Program-made: the position numbers and the translations under genes
Shown here: positions 6,276-14,998 of the stretch, one piece after another
Layout: each line of letters starts with the position of its first letter
How positions within the stretch are numbered: the stretch's first letter is position 1
Notes under the pieces: model-generated
Databases searched by the model: none
What the model was told of the DNA's origin: nothing
The model's input: the letters and a program-made list of their open reading frames with translations, nothing else
Origin: UBA6022 sp032154105
Lineage (GTDB): Bacteria > Patescibacteriota > Saccharimonadia > Saccharimonadales > Saccharimonadaceae
Assembly (NCBI GenBank): GCA_032154105.1
Contig: JALDYI010000001.1
Span: forward strand, 164,589 to 228,588
Direction: 5' to 3'
DNA length: 64,000 bases

Positions 6276-6827
6276 ATGAAATACGTTGCACTTCTTCGGG
6301 GTGTCAATGTTGGCGGCAATCATCGCGTGCCGAAGGCTGAGTTCAAGGCGGTGCTCGAGGGCTTGGGGTTTCGCGATGTCGTTATCTATATTAATTCTGG
6401 CAATGCGGTGTTTACGAGTGATCATGAGCCGCAGGTAAGTGATGTGCAGGTGGCGCTCGAAAAGCATTTTGGTTTTGCTATTCCGACGCTGATTTTGTCG
6501 GGTAAAAAGATTCGAGCTATCGCTGCGGCAATCCCGGAAAGTTGGACGAATGATTCGCCGAAACCCGACAAGTCGGGGCAAAAATCGGACGTACTGTATC
6601 TTTTTGATGAGGCAAATACGCCTGATATTCTCACTAAGCTTGGCTATAAGCCTGAGGTTGAGACCATGATCTATGTCGACGGTGCGGTACTTGCGAATAT
6701 CACAAGGGCAAACCAAGCAAAATACAGCCTACTCAAGAGTATGGGGACGCCCCTCTACCGCCAGATGACCATTCGTAACATTACGACTGCCAAGAAGCTT
6801 GCAGAGCTTGTGGGCTTTGTGACGTAA
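6276..6827 (+). CDS. DUF1697 family protein
   Basis: A 183-residue protein starting MKYVALLRGVNVGGNHRVPK, with GLGFRDVVIYINSGNAVF (about 31-48) and a C-terminal RNITTAKKLAELV. These are the signatures of DUF1697, a widespread cytosolic family of unknown function. It begins three bases behind the DUF1905 gene, so the two are probably read together. Confidence 0.87.
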   Translation: MKYVALLRGVNVGGNHRVPKAEFKAVLEGLGFRDVVIYINSGNAVFTSDHEPQVSDVQVALEKHFGFAIPTLILSGKKIRAIAAAIPESWTNDSPKPDKSGQKSDVLYLFDEANTPDILTKLGYKPEVETMIYVDGAVLANITRANQAKYSLLKSMGTPLYRQMTIRNITTAKKLAELVGFVT

Positions 6828-6877
6828 GTCGTAGGTGCGGATGTTCCGAGGAGCTACACTAATGACAAGGAGGGCGT

Positions 6878-7471
6878 ATGAGAAAAATAATCGTATTATC
6901 ATTTATTACATTAGATGGGGTGATGCAAGCACCTGGTGGGCCTGAGGAGGATACATCGGGCGGATTCAAGTATGGCGGGTGGACGGCACCTTATTTCGAT
7001 GAGACTGCCGGTAAGGCTATGGAAAAACAGATGAAACCTGTCGATCTTTTGCTGGGTAGGAAGACATTTGATATTTTTGCTAGCTACTGGCCCGAACATG
7101 CAAACAGTTGGCCAGGCATTAATGATGTGACCAAATACGTCATGTCTAATACTATGGAGACGTCAGATTGGAAAAACTCTGTTTTCTTCAAAAGCTTGGA
7201 AGATATCGAAAAGCTCAAAAATTCAGAAGGTTCTGACATTCAAGTTCACGGCAGTGGCCAGCTGATCCAGTTGCTACTCAAGAATGACCTGGTAGACGAG
7301 CTCTGGCTCAAGACTTTCCCACTGACGCTCGGTGGGGGTAAAAAGCTATTTGCCGAGGGTACGATCCCGGCGGCATTTACATTGACAGAGAGTTTCGTAA
7401 CACCAAGTGGTGTGATTTTCACCAACTATAAGCGAGCTGGAGCAGTGAAAACAGGAACGGTTGGCGAGTAG
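6878..7471 (+). CDS. Dihydrofolate reductase-fold (RibD C-terminal type) oxidoreductase
   Basis: A 197-residue protein of the YyaP/YwjB type. It starts with IIVLSFITLDGVMQAPGG, has DLLLGRKTFDIFASYWP (about 55-71), a nucleotide-binding-type segment IQVHGSGQLIQLLL (about 121-134) and PLTLGGGKKLF (about 148-158). It probably binds NADPH; the physiological substrate in this family is unknown, and it should not be equated with FolA. A strong AAGGAGGG site precedes the ATG. Single gene with its own promoter region. Confidence 0.88.
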   Translation: MRKIIVLSFITLDGVMQAPGGPEEDTSGGFKYGGWTAPYFDETAGKAMEKQMKPVDLLLGRKTFDIFASYWPEHANSWPGINDVTKYVMSNTMETSDWKNSVFFKSLEDIEKLKNSEGSDIQVHGSGQLIQLLLKNDLVDELWLKTFPLTLGGGKKLFAEGTIPAAFTLTESFVTPSGVIFTNYKRAGAVKTGTVGE

Positions 7472-7487
7472 GCGGTATAATGAGAGT

Positions 7488-8042
7488 ATGAAGAATACCC
7501 CGGTGACAATTCGTTTCGAGACAACACTTTATACACTCAGGGATTGGGTCATCTTGCCCGTGCCGGAGAGTGAGAGCGTTAAGCTACCGTCGCGAGGGCA
7601 GGTCAGTGTGACGGGTACGATGAACGGCCGTGAATTTCAAACGGTGCTCGAGCCGGATGGACGCTGGAGTCACTGGATACGCGTGAGTGGTGAGCTGCAA
7701 AAGACGGCCGGCGTAAATTCGGGCGATATGGTAGCGATCGAGATAACGACAAGCGGTGTGTGGCCAGAACCGATTGTGCCAGAGGATTTTAAGAAAGCTC
7801 TGGACGTAGCACCTCGAAAGGTGAAGGAAAAGTGGAAAGATATCACGTCTATGGCACGCTGGGAGTGGATACGTTGGGTGAACGCTACCGGCAGCATGGA
7901 TACGCGTGCGGTACGGATTGAAAAGTCGGTATCGAAACTAAACGGCAAGCACCGGCGCCCTTGCTGCTTTAACCTCGCTGCTTGCACCGATCCGCACCTA
8001 GCGAAAAGCGGCAGATTAATAGAGGCTGGATCCAAGGATTAG
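7488..8042 (+). CDS. YdeI/OmdA-type protein with N-terminal DUF1905 domain
   Basis: A 184-residue protein. Residues about 5-92 form a DUF1905 barrel (IRFETTLY, VSVTGTMNGREF, MVAIEITT). Residues about 98-165 are the YdeI/OmdA C-terminal helical domain (PEDFKKALDVAPRKVKEKWK, then ARWEWIRWVNAT and a basic segment). Relatives are annotated as bacteriocin-protection or OmpD-associated proteins, but the function is not proven. The start at 7488 is set by the -10 TATAAT at 7476-7481: only six bases separate it from the ATG, a leaderless start. Confidence 0.82.
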   Translation: MKNTPVTIRFETTLYTLRDWVILPVPESESVKLPSRGQVSVTGTMNGREFQTVLEPDGRWSHWIRVSGELQKTAGVNSGDMVAIEITTSGVWPEPIVPEDFKKALDVAPRKVKEKWKDITSMARWEWIRWVNATGSMDTRAVRIEKSVSKLNGKHRRPCCFNLAACTDPHLAKSGRLIEAGSKD

Positions 8043-8056
8043 TATAGGAGGTGCAT

Positions 8057-8470
8057 GTGAAAAACGAGAACAAAACCAAGCCAACCGACCGAGATGTTAA
8101 TGATTTTATAGCGAGTCTTCCTGAAAAGCAGCAAGCTGATGCCGAGACGCTTGTCGAAATTATGCGAGAAATAACAGGTGAGCCTCCGGTGCTATGGGGC
8201 GCTCGTATTGTGGGCTTTGGTACGTTTCATTACAAGTCGAAGAGTGGCCGCGAGGGCGACTGGCCGTGGCTTGGCTTTGCGCCTGGCACGGGTAAGTTTT
8301 CACTGTATCTTACTTTTGATGCGACAGAACTGACTAGTAAGGTGAAAGATCTTGGCAAATACAAGATAGGCAAGGGCTGTGTGTATATCAACAAGCTGGC
8401 CGATGTTGATCTCGATAAGCTGAAGCAACTTGTGCGGATCGCTAATGTCGCAGAAAATCCCTACGAGTAG
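8057..8470 (+). CDS. DUF1801 domain protein
   Basis: A 137-residue protein: DVNDFIASLPEKQQADAETL, then EPPVLWGARIVGFGTFHY and a Trp/Pro loop GDWPWLGFAPGTGKFSLYL, typical of DUF1801 (YdhG-like fold). The function is unknown. The GTG at 8057 is chosen: AGGAGG at 8046-8051 is five bases away, whereas the GTG at 8051 overlaps that site. Confidence 0.83.
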   Translation: MKNENKTKPTDRDVNDFIASLPEKQQADAETLVEIMREITGEPPVLWGARIVGFGTFHYKSKSGREGDWPWLGFAPGTGKFSLYLTFDATELTSKVKDLGKYKIGKGCVYINKLADVDLDKLKQLVRIANVAENPYE

Positions 8471-8478
8471 TAGGGGTA

Positions 8479-8910
8479 CTACTTCTCGCTACAATTGAAC
8501 ATCCATTTTACACCGAACTTGTCGGTGAGTGAGCCAAAGTAGTCGCCCCAGAACATTTGCTGAAGCTCTACTTCCACGTCGCCACCTTCCTTGAGAGCAT
8601 TGAATAGTGTGTCGGTTTCTGCGCGAGTGTCGGGTTCGAGATTGACGTAGACATTATTGCCTTTGACGAGTTGGAAGCCCATAGAAGTTGGCGCATCGGT
8701 GCCCATGAGTACATGACCACCAAGGATAGGAAGCTGGACGTTCATGACAAGGTTTTTGTCCTCCTCGGCAAGTGGGCGCTCCGGGTCCTCCGGGGCAGTC
8801 CCCATGCGATCGATGCCACCAATAAACTCAGTACCAAAGACTGATTTATAGAAGCTGAAGGCCGCCTCGGTGTCGCGCTCAAAGTTGAGATAGGTGCTTA
8901 CTCTAGCCAT
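8479..8910 (-). CDS. PhnB/YjdN-like VOC family protein
   Basis: A 143-residue protein with the PhnB-type glyoxalase fold: VSTYLNFERDTEAAFSFYKS at residues 4-23, GGHVLMGTDAP, FNALKEGGDVEVELQQMFWG and the C-terminal DKFGVKWMFNC. Named relatives are annotated as 3-demethylubiquinone methyltransferase-like or PhnB, without an established reaction. AAGGAGGAT precedes the ATG, and a -10 TATAAT lies at 8938-8943 on this strand. It converges with the DUF1801 gene with eight bases between stops. Confidence 0.88.
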   Translation of the reverse strand: MARVSTYLNFERDTEAAFSFYKSVFGTEFIGGIDRMGTAPEDPERPLAEEDKNLVMNVQLPILGGHVLMGTDAPTSMGFQLVKGNNVYVNLEPDTRAETDTLFNALKEGGDVEVELQQMFWGDYFGSLTDKFGVKWMFNCSEK

Positions 8911-9025
8911 AGATCCTCCTTGTTAGGTGCTGTCTCTATTATACCTTTTTGTGGCCAATGCCCACCAGTTCCTGTCTGTTAAGTACGGGACTGTCATGTG
9001 AAATATGGATAATAATCACTTTTTA

Positions 9026-9054
9026 TTGATTTTAGAGTTTAAAAAGCCTATGCT
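9026..9054 (+). promoter_or_regulatory. Promoter of the 9087 gene
   Basis: A -35 TTGATT (9026-9031) and a -10 TATGCT (9049-9054) are 17 bases apart, followed by an AAGAAAGGA Shine-Dalgarno-like run. Confidence 0.55.
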
Positions 9055-9086
9055 TAAATCATTAAGAAAGGACATAAAAACATTCA

Positions 9087-9737
9087 ATGAAAAAGACATT
9101 TCTAAAGCATGGTTTGCTAGTGGGGGTCATGGCAGTATCAGTACTGACCGTCGTTCCGCTAACGGCCGGAGCCGAGACGGCAGATTCAACAACGAATCAA
9201 ACAACTCGGGAGACAGCACAAAAAGAGATTGAGGCGCGCCGTGAGGCGGCGAAGGCTAAGCTTGAAGCGCAGCGCGAAGAAGCAAAAGCTAAGCTTGAGA
9301 CGCAGCGCGAAGCGGCTAAGACTCGCCTTACGGATGCTAAGCTTCGAGCTTGCGAAAAGCGCCAGACTGCCATCTCTAACATCATGAAGCGCATTTCTAA
9401 TCGGGGCCAGAAACAGATCGATCTGTTTAGTGGTATTGCCGAGCGTACGCAGGCTTTCTATGAAAAGAAGGGCAAGACGCTTTCAAACTATGACGCACTT
9501 GTAGCTGATGTTGCCGCAAAGAAAGAATCAGCTCAAGACGCGGTGGCGATGATTGCCGCGCACGGCACGGAGTTTAGCTGTGATAGCGACGATCCAAAAG
9601 GCTCCGTAACGGGCTTTAGAGAGCACCAACAGCAGGCGATTGCAGCACTAAAAGAATACAAAACATCAGTAAAAAATCTTATTGTTGGCGTTAAGTCAGT
9701 ACAAGGTGTTACTTCATCAGAAGGTGAGCGAAACTAA
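9087..9737 (+). CDS. Secreted coiled-coil protein
   Basis: A 216-residue protein. Residues 1-29 form a signal peptide (MKKTFLKHGLLVGVMAVSVL, ending TAGAETA). Residues about 43-85 are tandem charged repeats of the type EAQREEAKAKLE, a strong coiled coil. The rest is helical with two cysteines (Cys88 and Cys170) that could pair outside the cell. No family is recognised. It overlaps the next gene by one base (TAATG), so this and the pilin-like protein are probably one surface module. Confidence 0.7.
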   Translation: MKKTFLKHGLLVGVMAVSVLTVVPLTAGAETADSTTNQTTRETAQKEIEARREAAKAKLEAQREEAKAKLETQREAAKTRLTDAKLRACEKRQTAISNIMKRISNRGQKQIDLFSGIAERTQAFYEKKGKTLSNYDALVADVAAKKESAQDAVAMIAAHGTEFSCDSDDPKGSVTGFREHQQQAIAALKEYKTSVKNLIVGVKSVQGVTSSEGERN

Positions 9738-10033
9738 TGAATACACGTCGTATCCATAAAGCCGGTTTTTCGGCTGTTGAATTAATAATTATTGTCGTTG
9801 TCATAGCTATTATTGGCGCACTCGGCTATGTTGCTTACAATAGCTTCCAGAATAAAAACGCCGAAACAAGCAAACAGGCAAGCACTGAATCTTCAACCGC
9901 TAGCGATGTAGAGACGGTACCAATGATTGACTCGGCCGACGATCTGCAAAAGGCTGAGCAAGCGCTTGATCAGGCGGATCTTGAAAGTAATGATGATGCA
10001 AAGCAACTTGAAAGTGAACTAGCTGCTTTCTAG
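9737..10033 (+). CDS. Type IV pilin-like protein with acidic tail
   Basis: A 98-residue protein with a short basic leader, then GFSAVELIIIVVVIAIIGAL (about 10-29): a prepilin peptidase site (Gly before Phe), Glu at +5 and a hydrophobic helix. The remaining 60 residues are polar and acidic with no pilin globular domain, so it is a short pseudopilin or a membrane-anchored spacer protein. Translationally coupled to the secreted coiled-coil gene. Confidence 0.68.
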   Translation: MNTRRIHKAGFSAVELIIIVVVIAIIGALGYVAYNSFQNKNAETSKQASTESSTASDVETVPMIDSADDLQKAEQALDQADLESNDDAKQLESELAAF

Positions 10034-10052
10034 TAAAAAGTTTCAAGTATAT

Positions 10053-10085
10053 GAATATAGAGCTGGTACTACTGGCTCTATATTC
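10053..10085 (+). terminator. Hairpin between the pilin-like gene and tRNA-Cys
   Basis: A perfect 11-bp stem GAATATAGAGC / GCTCTATATTC with an 11-base loop. There is no T run on the plus side, so termination is likely but not certain. Confidence 0.5.
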
Positions 10086-10139
10086 AAAATAGGGGATCTT
10101 TCATAGGGTCTCTCTCTGTCTGGTATAATAATTCAAGAT

Positions 10140-10213
10140 GGCGCCTTGGCCGAGTGGTTAGGCAACGGTCTGCAAAACCGTGTACACGGGTTCGAATCCC
10201 GTAGGTGCCTCCA
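10140..10213 (+). tRNA. tRNA-Cys (anticodon GCA)
   Basis: Full cloverleaf: acceptor GGCGCCT / AGGTGCC (one G-U pair), D arm GGCCGAGTGGTTAGGC, anticodon GCA at 10172-10174, T arm GGGTTCGAATCCC, encoded CCA (10211-10213). A TGGTATAAT extended -10 lies at 10121-10129. Twelve bases separate it from tRNA-Leu, so the two are probably co-transcribed. Confidence 0.97.
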
Positions 10214-10225
10214 TAATGTGTCTAC

Positions 10226-10312
10226 GCGCGGATGGTGGAATCGGTAGACACGAGAGACTTAAAATCTCTTGGCCGCAAGGTCGTGCGGGTTCAAGTCCCG
10301 CTCTGCGCACCA
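10226..10312 (+). tRNA. tRNA-Leu (anticodon TAA)
   Basis: A long class II tRNA: acceptor GCGCGGA / TCTGCGC, anticodon TAA at 10260-10262 inside the stem AGAGA / TCTCT, a variable arm TTGGCCGCAAGGTCGT, a T arm GGGTTCAAGTCCC and an encoded CCA. It reads UUA and UUG codons. Confidence 0.97.
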
Positions 10313-10323
10313 AAATTGATGAG

Positions 10324-10351
10324 AACTCGACGTGTAAGCGTCGAGTTTTTT
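10324..10351 (+). terminator. Terminator of the tRNA-Cys/tRNA-Leu unit
   Basis: The stem AACTCGACG / CGTCGAGTT with a six-base loop is followed by six T. Confidence 0.9.
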
Positions 10352-10412
10352 GATCATAAATGGTATAATGAAGGCACAATAAACCGAACATATTTAAGGG
10401 GTATTACAGAAA

Positions 10413-10970
10413 ATGACAGCACTATGGATTATTCTCGGAATTGTCGCCATTATAGGAATCTTTTTATGGGCAACATACAACAGTCTTGTTACGCTTAAGC
10501 TGCGCGTTGATGAGGCATGGAGCGATATTACCGTTCAATTGAAGCGACGTTTGGATCTTATCCCGAACCTTGTTAATAGCGTAAAAGGCTATGCGGCACA
10601 CGAAAGTGGTGTATTTGAGAAAGTGACACAAGCTCGCGCTAACGCGCTAAACGCCCAAGGTGTCAAGGAAACAGCTGAAGCTGAAAATATGTTTGAGGGT
10701 GCGCTAAAGAGTCTCTTTGCTGTAGCGGAAGCCTACCCGGACCTTAAAGCAAATCAGAACTTCATCCAGCTTCAGGACGAACTTGTTGATACTGAAGACA
10801 AGATTCAGGCTGCTCGCCGCTTTTATAACGGTGGCGTACGTGACCTAAATACAAAGATTCAGTTGTTCCCGAACAACATCTTCGCCGGTATGCTCGGTTT
10901 CAAGGAACGCGAATTCTTTGAAGTTGAAGACATGGCCGCTGTTGAAAAACCTGTCGACGTACAATTCTAA
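10413..10970 (+). CDS. lemA: LemA family protein
   Basis: A 185-residue membrane-anchored protein: an N-terminal helix (ALWIILGIVAIIGIFLWATY) followed by the LemA four-helix body with the family core YNSLVTLKLRVDEAWSDI, RRLDLIPNLVNSVKGYAAHE and ARRFYNGGVRDLN. LemA is often found next to HtpX, as here, which suggests a shared role in membrane protein quality control; the biochemistry is unknown. An extended -10 (TGGTATAAT, TATAAT at 10364-10369) and AAGGGG precede the ATG. Confidence 0.93.
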   Translation: MTALWIILGIVAIIGIFLWATYNSLVTLKLRVDEAWSDITVQLKRRLDLIPNLVNSVKGYAAHESGVFEKVTQARANALNAQGVKETAEAENMFEGALKSLFAVAEAYPDLKANQNFIQLQDELVDTEDKIQAARRFYNGGVRDLNTKIQLFPNNIFAGMLGFKEREFFEVEDMAAVEKPVDVQF

Positions 10971-11011
10971 CCCCCATTTAACTACTAACACTGCCCGAGG
11001 AGATTTTCCCT

Positions 11012-11893
11012 ATGTATAAAGCTATCGCCGCCAATAAACGTAACACTATCTTTGTGATGGCGGCGTTTGTTGGTATTATCGGTGCGATCGCATGGGTAGT
11101 GAGTTATCTCTATGGTGGTAACACGTCTATCTTTTATATTACGCTTGTGGTGGCTGCGGTGTATGCACTGATTCAGTACTTTGCCGCCAGCCGCCTAGCG
11201 GTGGCTATGACCGGTGCTCAACAGATTGAAAAGCGTGATAACCCGCGTCTTTATCGTATGGTAGAGAATCTTGCGATTACTACTGGTATGCCAACGCCGA
11301 AAGTCTATATTATTGACGACCCGGCTCCAAATGCATTTGCAACCGGTCGCGACCCGCGCCATGCGATTGTCGCAGCGACGACTGGACTTATGGATATCAT
11401 GGACGACGCCGAGCTTGAGGCAGTACTTGCTCACGAGATGGGACATGTTCAAAACTACGACATTCGCGTAAGCATGATCGCCTTTGGCCTCGTGAGCGTC
11501 ATCGGGTTACTGTCCGACATTGTCTTGCATATGTTCTTTTTTAGTGGCGATCGACGAGATAGTGGCATGAATCCGGTCGTTCTCGTAATTGGTATTATCG
11601 TGATAATCCTCGCGCCTATTATTGCAGCGATCGTGCAAATGGCAGTGAGCCGTCAGCGTGAATACCTCGCCGATGCCACCGGCGCGATGACAACGCGTCA
11701 TCCGGAAGGCTTGGCTCGTGCGCTCGAGAAATTGCAACAATACGGTCGCCCAATGCAGCGGCAGAACAGTGCCAGTGCACACCTCTTTTTCAATAACCCC
11801 CTAAAGCCAAGTTTTCTCAGTAAACTATTTAGCACCCATCCGCCACTTGAAGATCGTATTGCACGACTACGAAACAGCGCTGACAAATTCTAA
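11012..11893 (+). CDS. htpX: HtpX-type membrane zinc metalloprotease
   Basis: A 293-residue M48 peptidase. Two N-terminal membrane helices (about 13-31 and 39-58), a zinc site HEMGH at residues 141-145, two more helices (about 152-176 and 188-211), and a third zinc ligand Glu217 in SRQREYLADA. It degrades misfolded membrane proteins in characterised relatives, with the active site facing the cytoplasm. GAGGAG precedes the ATG, 41 bases behind lemA; the two genes form a likely unit. Confidence 0.95.
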   Translation: MYKAIAANKRNTIFVMAAFVGIIGAIAWVVSYLYGGNTSIFYITLVVAAVYALIQYFAASRLAVAMTGAQQIEKRDNPRLYRMVENLAITTGMPTPKVYIIDDPAPNAFATGRDPRHAIVAATTGLMDIMDDAELEAVLAHEMGHVQNYDIRVSMIAFGLVSVIGLLSDIVLHMFFFSGDRRDSGMNPVVLVIGIIVIILAPIIAAIVQMAVSRQREYLADATGAMTTRHPEGLARALEKLQQYGRPMQRQNSASAHLFFNNPLKPSFLSKLFSTHPPLEDRIARLRNSADKF

Positions 11894-11907
11894 AAAGAAA
11901 TCGTAAT

Positions 11908-12993
11908 ATGCCGACAGCGACCAGAAAGAAACCAGTCAAGAAGCCAGTTGCTACGAAGGTGGCCTACGAAACTACGCAGTGGCTCGCAAAGAGCGCGCAG
12001 TCTATTCGTTTTCGGACAAAGAATTTTATGGCTCGTCGTCCACATCGAAGTTTTCTTTTAACCCGTCGCCGTGACTATGCTCGCTCACTGCAGCTACCTG
12101 GCTACTGGGCATTTAGTCACTATGTGTTTCGTACACTCTGGGAGAAACGCCGCTTATTTGGCCTGCTTGCGCTTACGTATGCGGTCCTCAGCGGGGTAGT
12201 TGTTGGCATCGCTTCTCAGGATACGTATGCGCAACTTGGTGAAGCGCTCAAGCAGACGGGCGACGACATCTTCGATGGGAATCTTGGCGAAATAGGCAAG
12301 GCTAGTTTGTTGTTTGTTGCAACTATTAGTGGTGGTGCGAGTGCGGCGCCCACTGAAGGTCAGCAGATTTACGGTGCTATCTTTACACTGCTTGTATGGC
12401 TTACTACCGTTTGGCTGCTGCGTAATGTTCTAGCTGGGCATGCAGTTCGCCTGCGCGACGGGCTCTATAGTGCTGGTGCGCCGATTATTGCGACATTCTT
12501 TGTAGGTATTGTATTGCTCGTGCAACTTCTGCCACTTGGACTGGCATTTATAGGATACAGTGCGGCGGTAAATTCTGAACTACTTTCGGGCGGCGTCGCT
12601 GCAATGGTATTTTGGACAGTTGCATCACTGCTCGGTGTGCTGTCGCTCTACTGGGTGACAAGTACGATTATCGCGCTTGTCGTCGTCACGCTTCCTGGTA
12701 TGTACCCAATGAGGGCACTAAGGACTGCGGGCGATCTGGTGACCGGACGTCGATTGAGGATTCTACTTCGGCTTCTTTGGATGTTCTTGGGGATTGTCGT
12801 GGTGTGGGCGGCTATCATGATTCCGATTATCATTTTTGATACATGGCTAAAGAGTGTGTGGCCAGCTGTCGTGGGCGTTCCTCTCATTCCGCTTGTACTC
12901 CTTGCTATGGGGTCGGTAACAACCGTGTGGACGGCTAGTTACGTTTATTTATTGTATCGAAAGGTAGTTGAAGATGACGCACAGCCAGCCTAG
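11908..12993 (+). CDS. Multi-pass membrane protein with a basic N-terminus
   Basis: A 361-residue protein of no recognised family. Residues 1-70 are strongly basic (TRKKPVKKPV, RRPHRSFLLTRRRDYARSL) and cytoplasmic. About six membrane helices follow (near 84-104, 150-170, 188-215, 228-262, 288-312 and 320-347). It follows htpX by 14 bases and overlaps the ligA start by 20 bases, so it is probably in the same transcript. The layout recalls glycerophosphoryl-diester-type or DUF membrane proteins, but I cannot place it. Confidence 0.65.
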   Translation: MPTATRKKPVKKPVATKVAYETTQWLAKSAQSIRFRTKNFMARRPHRSFLLTRRRDYARSLQLPGYWAFSHYVFRTLWEKRRLFGLLALTYAVLSGVVVGIASQDTYAQLGEALKQTGDDIFDGNLGEIGKASLLFVATISGGASAAPTEGQQIYGAIFTLLVWLTTVWLLRNVLAGHAVRLRDGLYSAGAPIIATFFVGIVLLVQLLPLGLAFIGYSAAVNSELLSGGVAAMVFWTVASLLGVLSLYWVTSTIIALVVVTLPGMYPMRALRTAGDLVTGRRLRILLRLLWMFLGIVVVWAAIMIPIIIFDTWLKSVWPAVVGVPLIPLVLLAMGSVTTVWTASYVYLLYRKVVEDDAQPA

Positions 12994-14998
12994 TGTTCGA
13001 GCGCAAGAACTGCGGCAGTTGATCGATACGTATAGCTATCAGTACCATGTGCTTGATATGCCATCGGTTGATGATGCAGTATATGATAGTTTGTTTTCTG
13101 AGCTAAAAGATATTGAGGCGGCGCATCCAGAGCTGATCACGCCAGATAGCCCGACGCAACGAGTAGGGAGCGAATTAAAAGAAGGTTTCTCAAAGATTGC
13201 GCATCGCACGCGTATGCTGAGTCTCAATGATGTGTTTAGCCGTGATGAGGTTGAGGCGTGGGTGGTGCGCATGGACAAGCTTTTGCCCGGCAGGACGCAC
13301 GAATACTTTGCAGATATCAAGATGGACGGACTGGCCTGTGCGTTAACGTATAATGACGGTTTGCTTGTGCAGGCGGTAACTCGCGGCGATAGCTTTATTG
13401 GTGAAGATGTCACGAGTAATGTTCGGACAATTAAAAATGTACCACTTCGTCTTCGCAGTGCAGATGGCTTTGAGCAGTTTCTAGAAGGACGCACCGAAAT
13501 CCGCGGTGAGATTGTAATGCTGAAGGATGAGTTTGCGGCCCTTAATGAGCGGCGTCGCCAGGCGGGTGAGCCTGAATTTGCCAACCCTCGTAATCTTGCT
13601 GCTGGAACAATTCGCCAGCTGGACCCTCGGCTCGTTGCTGAGCGTCCACTTCATTTTAGAGCGTACGATTTACTACGCGACGAGCCTAGTGATGTGCCGA
13701 CGAACATGTTCGCGTACGAGGCATTGACTGGGCTTGGGCTAAGTCGAAATGCCGAGGCGTCGGTTTTTCATACGGTTTCAGATGTAATGAGGTTTATTGA
13801 CACATGGGATAAAAAACGTAACGATCTACCGTTTAATACCGACGGGCTTGTTGTGAAAGTGAATGACCGTGCGCAATTTGCGAGCCTGGGTGTGGTTGGC
13901 AAGCAGCCGCGTGCGGCCGTAGCGTATAAGTATGCCGCCGAAAAGGCAACGACAGTTGTAAAGGATATCGTCATTAGCATTGGGCGCACTGGTGCGGCGA
14001 CCCCTGTTGCCGTATTCGACCCTGTAGTCGTGGCAGGTACAACTGTGCAGCATGCAAGTCTTCACAATGCCGACGAAATTGCGCGAAAAGATATTCGTGT
14101 TGGCGATACGGTGATTATCTTCAAGGCTGGTGATATTATCCCGCAGGTTGAGAGCGTGGTGACGGAGCTGCGGCCGAGTGATTCTAAGTCGTTTGACTAT
14201 CAAGAGGCGCTGAAGGCACAATATCCTGAGCTTGAATTTGAACGCACTGGCACGGATGTCGTCTACCGCGTCAAGGGGACTAATAGCGACCTTATTTTGA
14301 AGCGCTCGGTTGGTTACTATGCCTCTAAAGGTGCGCTTGATATTGATACGCTTGGCGAGAAGAATGTTGTCGCACTGGTCGATGCGGGTCTCGTGAAGGA
14401 TATTGCCGATATCTACCGCTTGACTGTCGATGATCTACTCAAGCTCGATCGATTTGCCGATATCTCAGCACGCAAGCTGATCACCGCGATTCAGGAAAAG
14501 AAGACGCCCGCACTCGAGAAGTTTATTCTCGGTCTCGGTATCCGACATGTTGGGTCGCAAACGGCGATTGACCTTGCTTCGAAATTCGAGTCAATCGACA
14601 GGCTGCAGCATGCTACTATCGAGCAACTCGAAGCGGTGGACGGTATCGGTAAAGTTGTGGCCGAAAGTATTGTCGCGTGGTTTGCTGGTGAGGATAATGT
14701 TGCTCTGCTCGCTAAGTTTGTAGATCTCGGTGTTGTTCCACACTTTGCGAAGAAGGCTGGCAGGTTGATTGGTCAGAATTTTGTAGTGACTGGTACACTC
14801 GAGACGATGAGCCGCGACGAGGCGGCAGATAAAATCCGTACTCAGGGCGGCACCTTTCAGACGAGTGTCGCAAAGGATACTACGTACTTAGTAGCTGGTG
14901 GTAAAGTAGGCGCAAGCAAGCTTAAGAAAGCCGAGCAATACGGGACGAAAGTTATCAGCGAGAAAGAGTTCGAGGAGATTGTGAATGCCAACGTTTAA
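12974..14998 (+). CDS. ligA: NAD-dependent DNA ligase without zinc-finger cysteines
   Basis: A 674-residue LigA that seals nicks using NAD. Domain Ia has the NMN-binding YSYQYHVLD region; the adenylation motif KMDG has Lys116; RGDSFIGEDVTSNVRTIKN and the RNLAAGTIRQLDP motif follow. The OB domain, helix-hairpin-helix repeats (LGIRHVGSQTAIDLA, LEAVDGIGKVVAESI) and a C-terminal BRCT domain (GQNFVVTGTLETMSRDEA) are present. The short C4 zinc finger normally between the OB and HhH domains has no cysteines here: the segment around residues 413-445 reads TGTDVVYRVKGTNSDLILKR. The start at ATG 12974 is preferred over a TTG six bases upstream. Confidence 0.97.
   Translation: MTHSQPSVRAQELRQLIDTYSYQYHVLDMPSVDDAVYDSLFSELKDIEAAHPELITPDSPTQRVGSELKEGFSKIAHRTRMLSLNDVFSRDEVEAWVVRMDKLLPGRTHEYFADIKMDGLACALTYNDGLLVQAVTRGDSFIGEDVTSNVRTIKNVPLRLRSADGFEQFLEGRTEIRGEIVMLKDEFAALNERRRQAGEPEFANPRNLAAGTIRQLDPRLVAERPLHFRAYDLLRDEPSDVPTNMFAYEALTGLGLSRNAEASVFHTVSDVMRFIDTWDKKRNDLPFNTDGLVVKVNDRAQFASLGVVGKQPRAAVAYKYAAEKATTVVKDIVISIGRTGAATPVAVFDPVVVAGTTVQHASLHNADEIARKDIRVGDTVIIFKAGDIIPQVESVVTELRPSDSKSFDYQEALKAQYPELEFERTGTDVVYRVKGTNSDLILKRSVGYYASKGALDIDTLGEKNVVALVDAGLVKDIADIYRLTVDDLLKLDRFADISARKLITAIQEKKTPALEKFILGLGIRHVGSQTAIDLASKFESIDRLQHATIEQLEAVDGIGKVVAESIVAWFAGEDNVALLAKFVDLGVVPHFAKKAGRLIGQNFVVTGTLETMSRDEAADKIRTQGGTFQTSVAKDTTYLVAGGKVGASKLKKAEQYGTKVISEKEFEEIVNANV

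Noticed and set aside
9005..9232. A 75-codon plus-strand frame before the secreted protein
   Set aside because: It overlaps the promoter and the signal-peptide start of the 9087 gene in another frame and has low-complexity composition.
10158..10498. Reading frames over tRNA-Cys and tRNA-Leu
   Set aside because: They translate the tRNA genes themselves, a well-known false gene type.
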